This document shows, one piece after another, positions 52,571-60,245 of a DNA stretch of 64,000 nucleotides. Every line of letters begins with the position of its first letter. Position 1 is the first letter of the stretch. Origin of the DNA: Rhodoferax potami (GTDB taxonomy: Bacteria; Pseudomonadota; Gammaproteobacteria; Burkholderiales; Burkholderiaceae_C); assembly GCF_032193805.1 (NCBI RefSeq), contig NZ_JAVBIK010000001.1:124001-188000 (forward strand), read 5' to 3'. Position numbers and translations under genes: made by a program. The notes beneath the pieces are model-generated. The model did no database searches, had not been told where the DNA came from, and worked only from the letters and a program-made list of their open reading frames with translations.

Positions 52571-52623
52571 GGAGGGAACGAATCTTGTAACGGTGCCGAA
52601 ACGGGGCTTGCAACAGGGCTGGG

Positions 52624-52641
52624 CGCACGATCATACGTGCG
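52624..52641. promoter_or_regulatory. 18-bp inverted repeat between divergent cob blocks
   Basis: CGCACG-ATCATA-CGTGCG, two perfect six-base arms around a six-base centre. It lies in the gap between cbiB (minus) and cobG (plus). Could be an operator for a dimeric regulator or simply a hairpin; no known consensus matched. No cobalamin riboswitch is seen in this gap. Confidence 0.4.
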
Positions 52642-52693
52642 TCAGGCGGCATGAAGGTTGGTCATGCATAGTGGGGTTTTTAGAGAGGGGATA

Positions 52694-53920
52694 GTGAGAT
52701 ACTTGAGAGTTACCGACGCGTTTCCCCTCGTGCAAAGCCATCTTTCCCCCTCCACTGCCAGCGAGCCCCGCATTCAGGGCTGGTGCCCCGGCGCGCTGCG
52801 GCCCATGCCGTCCGGCGACGGGCTGGTGGTGCGAGTCCGGCCGACCTTGGGGCGCCTCACGCCTCTGCAAGCGCAAGGACTGGCAGGATTGGCCCAGCAA
52901 TTCACATCGCCCGTGCTGGAACTCACCAGCCGCGCCAACCTGCAGCTGCGCGGCGTTTGCCCCGACAGCTACCCCGCTTTGATCAACGGCCTGCGCGGCT
53001 TGGGCCTGCTGGACGAACACGCTGATGTGGAAGCCCGCCGTAACCTGCTACTCAGCCCCTTCTGGACTGACTCTGATGGCACGCCCGCCATTTGCGAGGC
53101 ACTAACCCTAGCTCTGGCAGCGCCCGACGCTCCCACCCTGCCCAGCAAATTCGGCTTCGCGATCGACTTGGGCCCACAGCCCTTGCTGCGGGCGGGCTCT
53201 GCCGACATCCGGCTAGAGCGTATGGGCGATCAGGTGCTGGTCTATGCCGATGGCGCTAACACCGGCGCCTGCGTGGAACCAGCGCAAGCAGCGCAAACCG
53301 CCATGGAGTTAGCCCGCTGGTTTGTAGCTTCTGGTGGTGTCGTCAACGGCCGTGGCCGCATGGCCAGCCTGCTCCAGCGCCAGGCACTGCCCGCCAAATT
53401 CACCAGTACGCCAGCGCCAAAAGCCACAGCACAAGCACCCACCGTGGGGCCCTCTGCCACCGGCATGGTGGTCAGCTTGGAGTTCGGCCAGTTACCCGCC
53501 GAAACCCTGCACCAGCTGGCGGCCCTGGCCCCGTTGCGCGTCACGCCCTGGCGTGGATTGGTGCTCGAAGGCCTGCACACCACGCCTGCCCTGCCCGAGC
53601 TAATCACACAACCCGGCGATGCGCGCCTGCGCGTCATGGCCTGCACCGGCGCGCCCGGCTGCACCCAGGCGCTGGGCCCCACCCGTGCGCTGGCCCGTTT
53701 TCTAGCGCCTTTATTGCCCGCCTGCCGCACAGCTCATGTGTCGGGCTGCACCAAAGGCTGCGCCCACCATGGCGCCACCCTCACGCTGGTGGCCAGTGAT
53801 GCGGGCTACCACCTGATTGACCACGGCACTGCCCAAAGCCTGCCCGACGCCACCGGCCTCGACGCAGCAGGCATTGCCGCTTACCTAGAACAACAACGAT
53901 TGCATGCGCCATACGTATGA
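52694..53920 (+). CDS. cobG: Precorrin-3B synthase
   Basis: About 408 aa from GTG 52694, which has AGGGG close upstream; ATG 52664 is also possible. Sulfite/nitrite-reductase-like protein with siroheme-[4Fe-4S] cysteines CTGAPGCTQA and CTKGCAHHG, and blocks RIQGWCPGALRPMPSGDG and SRANLQLRGVCP. It hydroxylates precorrin-3A using oxygen and is diagnostic for the aerobic corrin route. The end overlaps cobH by 17 bp. Confidence 0.93.
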   Translation: MRYLRVTDAFPLVQSHLSPSTASEPRIQGWCPGALRPMPSGDGLVVRVRPTLGRLTPLQAQGLAGLAQQFTSPVLELTSRANLQLRGVCPDSYPALINGLRGLGLLDEHADVEARRNLLLSPFWTDSDGTPAICEALTLALAAPDAPTLPSKFGFAIDLGPQPLLRAGSADIRLERMGDQVLVYADGANTGACVEPAQAAQTAMELARWFVASGGVVNGRGRMASLLQRQALPAKFTSTPAPKATAQAPTVGPSATGMVVSLEFGQLPAETLHQLAALAPLRVTPWRGLVLEGLHTTPALPELITQPGDARLRVMACTGAPGCTQALGPTRALARFLAPLLPACRTAHVSGCTKGCAHHGATLTLVASDAGYHLIDHGTAQSLPDATGLDAAGIAAYLEQQRLHAPYV

Positions 53921-54536
53921 AACCGATGGCGACGCCATCTACCGACAGTCTTTTGCCATCATCCGCTCGGAAGCGGACCTGGCCCGCTTCAACCCTATCG
54001 AAGAGCTGGCCGTTGTCCGCATGATCCACGCCGCAGGCATGGTCGGGCTGGAAGCCCATGTGCGCTTTTCTGAGGGCATGGCCGAGGCCGCCCGCACGGC
54101 GCTGGAGGCCGGTGCGCCCATCTTGTGCGATGTGCGCATGGTGAGCGAAGGCATTACCCGCACCCGCCTGCCCGCCGACAACCAGGTGCTGTGCACCTTG
54201 CAAGACCCGTCGGTGCGCGAGCTGGCCAAATCCATGGGCACCACCCGCAGCGCCGCAGCGCTGGAGCTCTGGCGCCCGCACCTCGCCGGGGCTGTGGTGG
54301 CCATCGGCAATGCGCCGACCGCGCTTTTTCATTTGCTCAATATGTTGCAAGACCCTGCCTGCCCCCGCCCCGCGGCCATCATTGGCTGCCCGGTGGGCTT
54401 TGTGGGTGCGGCTGAATCCAAAGTCGCCCTCATGGCCGACCTGCCCGCCCCTAGCATGGTGGTGCACGGGCGCCTGGGCGGCAGCGCCATCACCGTGGCC
54501 GCCGTAAACGCACTCGCCAGCCGGAGGGAAATCTGA
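53904..54536 (+). CDS. cobH: Precorrin-8X methylmutase
   Basis: 210 aa. Moves the C-11 methyl to C-12, giving hydrogenobyrinic acid. Catalytic His in VRMIHAAGMVGLE, then DVRMVSEGITRTRLPADN and AIIGCPVGFVGAAESK. It begins inside the last codons of cobG and its last base overlaps the ATG of cobI, so the three are tightly coupled. Confidence 0.96.
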   Translation: MRHTYETDGDAIYRQSFAIIRSEADLARFNPIEELAVVRMIHAAGMVGLEAHVRFSEGMAEAARTALEAGAPILCDVRMVSEGITRTRLPADNQVLCTLQDPSVRELAKSMGTTRSAAALELWRPHLAGAVVAIGNAPTALFHLLNMLQDPACPRPAAIIGCPVGFVGAAESKVALMADLPAPSMVVHGRLGGSAITVAAVNALASRREI

Positions 54537-55267
54537 TGGGACGCATCCTCTGCGCGGGCCTAGGGCCCGGTGACCCGGATTTGATGAGCGTGCGCTCCGA
54601 CCGCGCCATCCGTGCGGCCAGCCATGTGGCCTATTTCCGCAAAAAAGGCCGCCCCGGCCAGGCGCGCCGCATTGTCGAAGGCATGTTGCTGCCCGGTGCC
54701 ACCGAGTACCCGATGGAATACCCGGTGACCACCGAGCTGCCCTTTGACAGCCCCGAATACATCCATTGCCTTGCCACGTTTTACGACGACTGGGCGGACC
54801 GCCTGGCCGCACTCGCCCAAACTGAAGACGTGCTGGTGCTGTGTGAAGGCGACCCGTTTTTCTACGGCTCCTTCATGCACCTCTACACCCGGCTGCAAGG
54901 CCGCGCCACGGTGGAGGTGATACCCGGCATCCCCGGCATGGTGGGCTGCTGGTCTGCCACCGGCGTGCCCATCACCTGGGGCGACGATGTGATGACTGTG
55001 CTCATGGGCACCCTGCCTGAAGACGAGCTGGTGCGCCACATGCAAACCGCCGACGCACTCGTGGTCATGAAAACTGGCCGCAACCTGCCCCGCGTGCGCA
55101 GCGCGCTGGCCAAAGCCGGCCGCTTGGAGCAGGCCTGGTTGGTAGAGCGCGGCACCATGCCCGGTGAACGCGTCATGAAGCTGGCCGAGGTGGATGGCAC
55201 CGACTGCCCCTACTTCGCCATCGTGCTGGTGCACGGCAGCGGCCGCCGCCCCGAGGTGCAGGAATGA
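54536..55267 (+). CDS. cobI: Precorrin-2 C20-methyltransferase
   Basis: 243 aa, tetrapyrrole methylase fold: GLGPGDPDLMSVRSDRAI (SAM loop), LCEGDPFFYGSFMHLY, VEVIPGIPGMVGCWSATGVP. Adds the second peripheral methyl group. TG/ATG overlaps with both neighbours (cobH end, cobJ start). Confidence 0.95.
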   Translation: MGRILCAGLGPGDPDLMSVRSDRAIRAASHVAYFRKKGRPGQARRIVEGMLLPGATEYPMEYPVTTELPFDSPEYIHCLATFYDDWADRLAALAQTEDVLVLCEGDPFFYGSFMHLYTRLQGRATVEVIPGIPGMVGCWSATGVPITWGDDVMTVLMGTLPEDELVRHMQTADALVVMKTGRNLPRVRSALAKAGRLEQAWLVERGTMPGERVMKLAEVDGTDCPYFAIVLVHGSGRRPEVQE

Positions 55268-56013
55268 CGGCACTTCAGGCAGCAGGCACGCTGTGCATCG
55301 CCGGCCTGGGCCCGGGCGACGCGCAGCTGGTCACGCCCGAAGTGACTGCCGCCATCGAGGCCGCCACCGACATCGTGGGCTACATCCCCTACGTGGCGCG
55401 CATTGCGCCGCGCCCCGGCCTCACGCTGCACGCATCCGACAACCGGGTCGAGATGGACCGCGCCCGCGCCGCCTTGCAGATGGCGGCCGAGGGCAAGCAG
55501 GTGGTGATCGTGTCGTCTGGCGACCCCGGCGTGTTTGCCATGGCAGCTGCCGTGTTTGAAGCGCTGGAAGGCCGGCCCGACTGGCAGGCGCTTAATATTC
55601 GCGTGTTGCCCGGCATCACTGCCATGCTGGCGGCCGCCGCCAAAGCCGGCGCGCCCCTGGGCCACGACTTTTGCGCCATCAACCTCAGCGACAACCTCAA
55701 ACCCGCCGAACTGATTGAAGCCCGTGTGCGCGCCGCCGCCGGGGCCGACTTTGCGATGGCGTTTTACAACCCCCGCTCCGCAAGCCGCCCCCACACATTT
55801 GGCCGCGTGTTGCAAGTGCTGCTAGAGGCCTGCGGCCCGGACCGCCTGATCACCTTTGCCCGCGCTGTGAGCACCCCGGAAGAAAAGCTGCTTTCCGTGC
55901 GACTGGGTGACGCCACCCCCGAAATGGCGGACATGCGCACCGTGGTCATCGTGGGCAACAGCGCCACCCGCCATGTGGGCCGCTTTGTTTACACCCCGCG
56001 CTCGGCGCTATGA
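55264..56013 (+). CDS. cobJ: Precorrin-3B C17-methyltransferase
   Basis: 249 aa, tetrapyrrole methylase: IAGLGPGDAQLVTPEVTAAI, DIVGYIPYVARI, VVIVSSGDPGVFAMAAAVFE, PGITAMLAAAAKAGAPLGHDF, AMAFYNPRSASRP. Catalyses C17 methylation with ring contraction. It overlaps cobI by ATGA and stops five bases before the 3' end of the oppositely directed cobK. Confidence 0.96.
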   Translation: MTALQAAGTLCIAGLGPGDAQLVTPEVTAAIEAATDIVGYIPYVARIAPRPGLTLHASDNRVEMDRARAALQMAAEGKQVVIVSSGDPGVFAMAAAVFEALEGRPDWQALNIRVLPGITAMLAAAAKAGAPLGHDFCAINLSDNLKPAELIEARVRAAAGADFAMAFYNPRSASRPHTFGRVLQVLLEACGPDRLITFARAVSTPEEKLLSVRLGDATPEMADMRTVVIVGNSATRHVGRFVYTPRSAL

Positions 56014-56018
56014 AAATT

Positions 56019-56768
56019 TCAATGGCCTGCCACGCCCAGCCAGCGCAACACCTCGGGCACGCTGCCCACGGTGTGGCGGCTGGGAATGTGCGGCCGGTCT
56101 ATCAAGATAACGGGCAAGCCCAACTCGCGGGCAGCCACCAGCTTGGCCTCTGCGCCCGCGCCGCCCGAGTTTTTGCCCACGATGTGCGTAATGCCATGCG
56201 CTTGCAGCAAGGCGCGGTCGCCCTGCAATGTGAAGGGGCCGCGGTCCAGCACCACATGGCCGCGCGAGGCGGGCAAGTTCAACACCGGGTCCACCAAGCG
56301 CAACAGGTACCAGTGCTGTGTGCAAGCCAAAAACGGCGCCAGGTTCTGCTTGCCGATGGCCAAAAACACACGGGCGGGCTCAACGGGCAAGGCTTTCACG
56401 GCGGTAGCGATATCCGCCACATTCGTCCATACATCACCATCCTGCGCCTGCCAGGCGGACCGCTCCAGCGCCAACAAAGGCACGCCAGCGGCGGAACAAG
56501 CCTGCACCGCGTTGCTGCTCATCTGGGCAGCGAAGGGGTGGGTGGCGTCCACCACATGGCTGATGCGCTCGGCTTGCAAAAAGGCCTGCAGCCCCGCCAC
56601 ACCGCCAAAGCCGCCCACGCGGGTGGGCAGCGGCTGGGCGATGGGCGCATCGGTACGGCCTGCGTAAGAAAACACCGCGTCCACCCCGGCTTGCGCCAAG
56701 GCCTGTGCCAGGCGGCTGGCTTCGGTGGTGCCGCCCAGCAACAACACCCGCAAGGAGCCGCGCGCCAT
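56019..56768 (-). CDS. cobK: Precorrin-6A reductase
   Basis: 249 aa from ATG 56768. NADPH-dependent reductase: VLLLGGTTEASRLAQALAQ, HVVDATHPFAAQMSSNA, RVFLAIGKQNLAPFL and GKNSGGAGAEAKLVAARELG. It is the only gene in the cobG-cobF block on the opposite strand. Its start codon shares the four bases CATG (56766-56769) with the start of cobL on the other strand, so the two genes are head to head and overlap by two bases. The longer frame to 57908 is a shadow of cobL. Confidence 0.94.
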   Translation of the reverse strand: MARGSLRVLLLGGTTEASRLAQALAQAGVDAVFSYAGRTDAPIAQPLPTRVGGFGGVAGLQAFLQAERISHVVDATHPFAAQMSSNAVQACSAAGVPLLALERSAWQAQDGDVWTNVADIATAVKALPVEPARVFLAIGKQNLAPFLACTQHWYLLRLVDPVLNLPASRGHVVLDRGPFTLQGDRALLQAHGITHIVGKNSGGAGAEAKLVAARELGLPVILIDRPHIPSRHTVGSVPEVLRWLGVAGH

Positions 56769-57960
56769 GTCTGAACCGTGGTTGTCAATCATTGGTATCG
56801 GTGAAGATGGTCTGCATGGTCTGGGCGATGGTAGCCGCTCGGCACTGGCCCGCGCGCAGCATGTGTTCGGCGGGCCACGCCACTTGGCGTTGGCGGAATT
56901 GGGCAGTCGTGGCATTGCATGGCCGGTGCCGTTTGACGTGGCGCCTGTGCTCGCCCTGCGCGGCCAGCCGGTGGTGGTGCTGGCCTCGGGCGACCCGTTT
57001 TGGTTTGGGGCGGGTGGCAGCCTGGCGGCGCATTTGCAGCCCGGCGAATGGGTAGCCCACCCCGCGCCCTCCACCTTTTCACTAGCCGCCTCGCGCTTGG
57101 CCTGGCGGCTGGAAGCGGTGCACTGCTTCGGCCTGCACGCCGCGCCATTTGCCCGCACCCGCAGCGCGCTGCACCCCGGCGCGCAGTTGATCTGCCTGTT
57201 GCGCGATGCGGCGGCAGTGGGTGAATTTGCCCAATGGCTCAGCGACCAAGGCTGCGGTGCTTCTAACGTGTGGGTGCTGGAAGCATTGGGCGGCCCGCGC
57301 GAACGAGTCCGCCAGACCACTGCGGCTGCACTCGACTTTGCCGACATCCAAACGCCGGTCGCCTTAGCCGTGCAAGTGGCCAGCACCGACACCACATTTA
57401 CCGGTTTACCCCGCAGCCCCGGCCTGCCCGACGCAGGATTCACCAGCGACGGCCAAATCACCAAATCGCCCATACGCGCTTTGACGCTGGCTGCACTCGC
57501 GCCCCGCCCCGGCGAACACCTGTGGGACTTGGGCGCGGGCTCGGGCTCGGTGTCGGTGGAGTGGTGCATGGCGGGCGGCACATCCAGCGCGGTGGAGCAG
57601 CACGCAGAGCGCGTGCGCAACATCCGCAGCAATGCGGCAAGCTTTGGCATAGACCACCGCCTGACGGTGCACCACGGCCACTCAGCCGACCTGCTGGCCA
57701 GCCTGCCCATACCCAACGCCATTTTTGTAGGTGGCGGGTTCGACTTGGCGCTGTTTGCCCGGATGCAAGCCACCGCACCGCAAGGCACGCGCCTGGTGGT
57801 GAACGCGGTGACGCTGGAGACCGAATCTGCCCTGCTGCAGTTGCACGCCCAGCACGGCGGCGAGTTGCTGCGCATTGAGCTGGCGCAGGCCGCCCCCTTG
57901 GGCCGCATGCGCGGCTGGCAGCCCAGCCGCCCGGTGGTGCAGTGGAGCGTGACGCTGTGA
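56767..57960 (+). CDS. cobL: Precorrin-6B C5,15-methyltransferase (decarboxylating)
   Basis: 397 aa from ATG 56767 (MSEPWLSIIGIGEDGLHGL). Fusion of a CbiE-like tetrapyrrole methylase (about 1-200, LASGDPFWFGAGGSL) and a CbiT-like Rossmann methyltransferase (about 220-395, LWDLGAGSGSVSVEW, FVGGGFDL), as usual in aerobic bacteria. It methylates C5 and C15 and decarboxylates. Its start codon overlaps that of cobK, so its promoter must lie in the cobK coding region or transcription must read through from cobJ. Confidence 0.95.
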   Translation: MSEPWLSIIGIGEDGLHGLGDGSRSALARAQHVFGGPRHLALAELGSRGIAWPVPFDVAPVLALRGQPVVVLASGDPFWFGAGGSLAAHLQPGEWVAHPAPSTFSLAASRLAWRLEAVHCFGLHAAPFARTRSALHPGAQLICLLRDAAAVGEFAQWLSDQGCGASNVWVLEALGGPRERVRQTTAAALDFADIQTPVALAVQVASTDTTFTGLPRSPGLPDAGFTSDGQITKSPIRALTLAALAPRPGEHLWDLGAGSGSVSVEWCMAGGTSSAVEQHAERVRNIRSNAASFGIDHRLTVHHGHSADLLASLPIPNAIFVGGGFDLALFARMQATAPQGTRLVVNAVTLETESALLQLHAQHGGELLRIELAQAAPLGRMRGWQPSRPVVQWSVTL

Positions 57961-57979
57961 ACCCCGCTGGCCAGATTGC

Positions 57980-58387
57980 ATGACGCTGGTAGCAGGCTTG
58001 GGCTTCAGAGCCGGGTGCAGTGTGGACTCCTTGCGCTCGGCCTTGCAAGCGGCGTTGCAGGCGGCCTCTGCCCACCAAGGCGAAGAACTCACTATCGCGC
58101 ACGTCCGTGGGCTTGCCACCGCTGCTGACAAAGCCCACCATCCGGCCCTGCTGCAACTGGCCGCAGAACTGCAGCTCGATATTCACCCCGTTTCCTTGCT
58201 CATACTGGCAAAAACACCCTCCAGCCCCAGCGAAAACCTGCCTGATCGCTACGGAAATCATAGCGTTGCTGAATCGTCGGCATTGGCAGCAGCAGGCCCA
58301 GTCGCGGCGCTCTTGGGCGGCCGCAGCATCAGCCCCGACCGCATGGCCACTGCCGCACTGGCTTGCATAGAAAATACCTCACCATGA
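57980..58387 (+). CDS. cobE: Cobalamin biosynthesis protein CobE
   Basis: 135 aa, matching the C-terminal domain of Cbi[21 protein letters not shown], a mid-section [14 protein letters not shown], and [22 protein letters not shown]. CobE is needed in the aerobic route and is thought to bind a pathway intermediate or product. The linker before HSVAE is longer than I would expect ([13 protein letters not shown]) and resembles a weak copy of the dispersed repeat (about 58226-58265). ATGA overlap with cobM. Confidence 0.9.
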   Translation: MTLVAGLGFRAGCSVDSLRSALQAALQAASAHQGEELTIAHVRGLATAADKAHHPALLQLAAELQLDIHPVSLLILAKTPSSPSENLPDRYGNHSVAESSALAAAGPVAALLGGRSISPDRMATAALACIENTSP

Positions 58388-59181
58388 CTGTTCACTTCAT
58401 TGGCGCCGGCCCCGGCGCACCCGACCTCTTGACCCTGCGCGGGCGCGACCTGATTGCTGCCAGCCCTGTCTGCCTGTACGCCGGCTCGCTGGTGCCCGAG
58501 GGCGTGTTGGCCCACTGCCCGCCCGGTGCGCGCATCGTCAACACAGCGCCGCTGTCGCTGGAGCAAATTTTTGAAGAAATCAGCACCGCGCACGCCGCCG
58601 GTCACGACGTGGCCCGCCTGCATTCGGGTGACTTGTCGGTGTGGTCGGCCATGGGCGAGCAGCTGCGCGGCTTGCGCGCGCTGGGCATCCCCTACACGGT
58701 GACACCGGGCGTGCCATCTTTTGCCGCCGCCGCCGCCACGCTGGAGGCCGAGCTGACGCTACCGGGCCTGAGCCAATCGGTGGTGCTCACCCGCACCTCG
58801 GGCCGCGCATCGGCCATGCCCGACACCGAGTCGCTGGCCAACTTTGCGGCCACGCAGGCGGTGCTGGCAATTCACCTGTCTATCCATGTGTTGCCGCGCG
58901 TGGTGGCCGAGCTGTCGCCCCACTACGGCGCAGACTGCCCGGTGGCCGTGGTCTGGCGCGCCAGCTGGCCGGACGAACGCGTGGTGCGCGCCACGCTGGC
59001 CACCATCGAAGCCGCGATTGGCGAAGGCATGGAGCGAACCGCGCTGATCCTGGTGGGCCACACACTCGGCCAAAACTTGGGTGAAGGAGACTTTACCCAC
59101 AGCCGCCTGTACGCCGGCGACTACGACCGCCGCTACCGCCCGCTGGGCACCGCGCCACGCTTCCCGGCAGGCACCGAATGA
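58384..59181 (+). CDS. cobM: Precorrin-4 C11-methyltransferase
   Basis: 265 aa from ATG 58384 ([20 protein letters not shown]). Tetrapyrrole methylase: [57 protein letters not shown]. Methylates C11. Its start overlaps the cobE stop and its stop overlaps the cobF start. Confidence 0.96.
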   Translation: MTVHFIGAGPGAPDLLTLRGRDLIAASPVCLYAGSLVPEGVLAHCPPGARIVNTAPLSLEQIFEEISTAHAAGHDVARLHSGDLSVWSAMGEQLRGLRALGIPYTVTPGVPSFAAAAATLEAELTLPGLSQSVVLTRTSGRASAMPDTESLANFAATQAVLAIHLSIHVLPRVVAELSPHYGADCPVAVVWRASWPDERVVRATLATIEAAIGEGMERTALILVGHTLGQNLGEGDFTHSRLYAGDYDRRYRPLGTAPRFPAGTE

Positions 59182-59963
59182 ATGCGGACATGAAGGTGGC
59201 CAAACAGATCGAACTTTGCCTGGTCGGCATTGGCACTGGCAACCCCGACCACGTCACCCGCCAGGGCGTGAAAGCGCTGAACGCGGCGGACCTTATCCTC
59301 GTGCCGCACAAAGGCGAAGGCAAGGCCGACCTGGCCGAGCTACGGCTGGAGTTGTGCCAAGAGCTGGTTACCAACCCTGCCGCGCAGGTGGTGCAGTTCG
59401 ACATGCCGGTGCGCGACGCGCACGACCCGGACTACCCCGGCGCCGTCAACCGCTGGCACGACGCGATTGCCGAGGTGTGGCTGGCAAAAATCCGCGCCCA
59501 TTTGCCCGAGGGGGGCCGCGTGGCCCTGCTGGTGTGGGGCGACCCGTCTTTGTATGACAGCACCCTGCGCATTGCAGACCGGCTGGCGCTGCAAGTGCCG
59601 CTGGCGGTGTCGGTGGTGCCCGGCATCACCGCACTGCAAGCGCTGACCGCCGCCCACGCCATCGCACTCAACGACATCAACGCCCCGGTCACCATCACCA
59701 CCGGCCGCCAACTGCGCGACCACGGCTGGCCCGAGAGCGCCGACACTATCGCCGTGATGCTGGACGGCCAATGCGCCTTCCAACACCTGCCGCCCGAGGG
59801 CATCACTATCTGGTGGGGCGCCTACCTGGGCATGCCCCAACAAATCTGCATCGCCGGGCCGCTGGCCGAGGTGAGCGAGCGGATTCAGGCGGATCGCCAA
59901 ACTGCGCGCGCGGCGCACGGGTGGGTGATGGATATTTATTTGATGAGGCGAGTGATCGACTGA
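59178..59963 (+). CDS. cobF: Precorrin-6A synthase (deacetylating)
   Basis: 261 aa. Tetrapyrrole methylase of the CobF type: [70 protein letters not shown]. It methylates C1 and releases acetate. CobF occurs only in the oxygen-dependent route, confirming the assignment made from cobG. Last gene of the plus-strand cob block; 282 bp follow before the next gene. Confidence 0.95.
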   Translation: MNADMKVAKQIELCLVGIGTGNPDHVTRQGVKALNAADLILVPHKGEGKADLAELRLELCQELVTNPAAQVVQFDMPVRDAHDPDYPGAVNRWHDAIAEVWLAKIRAHLPEGGRVALLVWGDPSLYDSTLRIADRLALQVPLAVSVVPGITALQALTAAHAIALNDINAPVTITTGRQLRDHGWPESADTIAVMLDGQCAFQHLPPEGITIWWGAYLGMPQQICIAGPLAEVSERIQADRQTARAAHGWVMDIYLMRRVID

Positions 59964-60245
59964 AGCGTGCACTCAAGAGTGCAACGGCGAATTCCGCTTT
60001 GGGCCATCTGCAGTCACTGGCTAATGTCAGCTTACGAGTCGTTCGACTCTGTACTTTCCGTGCCGACAAAAAAAAGGTCACCGACCCCTTGAGGCTGGCC
60101 GCCGCCGCTCAGGTTCAAATGCGGAGCGGCCACAAATAGATAGTAGCCGGTCACAAAAATGGAAACTACTCAACGCGAGGCGTTTCAGTTCGCATGTATG
60201 CTGAGGTAATAAGACAAATTTGGGACCTATGGGGAGTGGCAAGCA
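59964..60245. other. Gap between cobF and the NERD-helicase gene
   Basis: Non-coding 282 bp. Two small hairpins: TGCACTC-AA-GAGTGCA (59968-59983), a few bases after the cobF stop, and GAGTCG-TT-CGACTC (60036-60049). Neither has a T run, so terminator function is doubtful. An A8 run lies near 60068. The 3' half is less G+C-rich than the cob genes and marks the change to a region of different character. Confidence 0.6.

Noticed and set aside
52571..52693. Second cobalamin riboswitch upstream of cobG
   Set aside because: A GGTGCCGAAACGG-like string is present, but the CAACTGTAA box and the downstream elements are missing and the gap is too short.
56769..57908. N-terminal extension of cobK
   Set aside because: Antisense to cobL; ATG 56768 places the GGTTEA nucleotide motif at the usual position.
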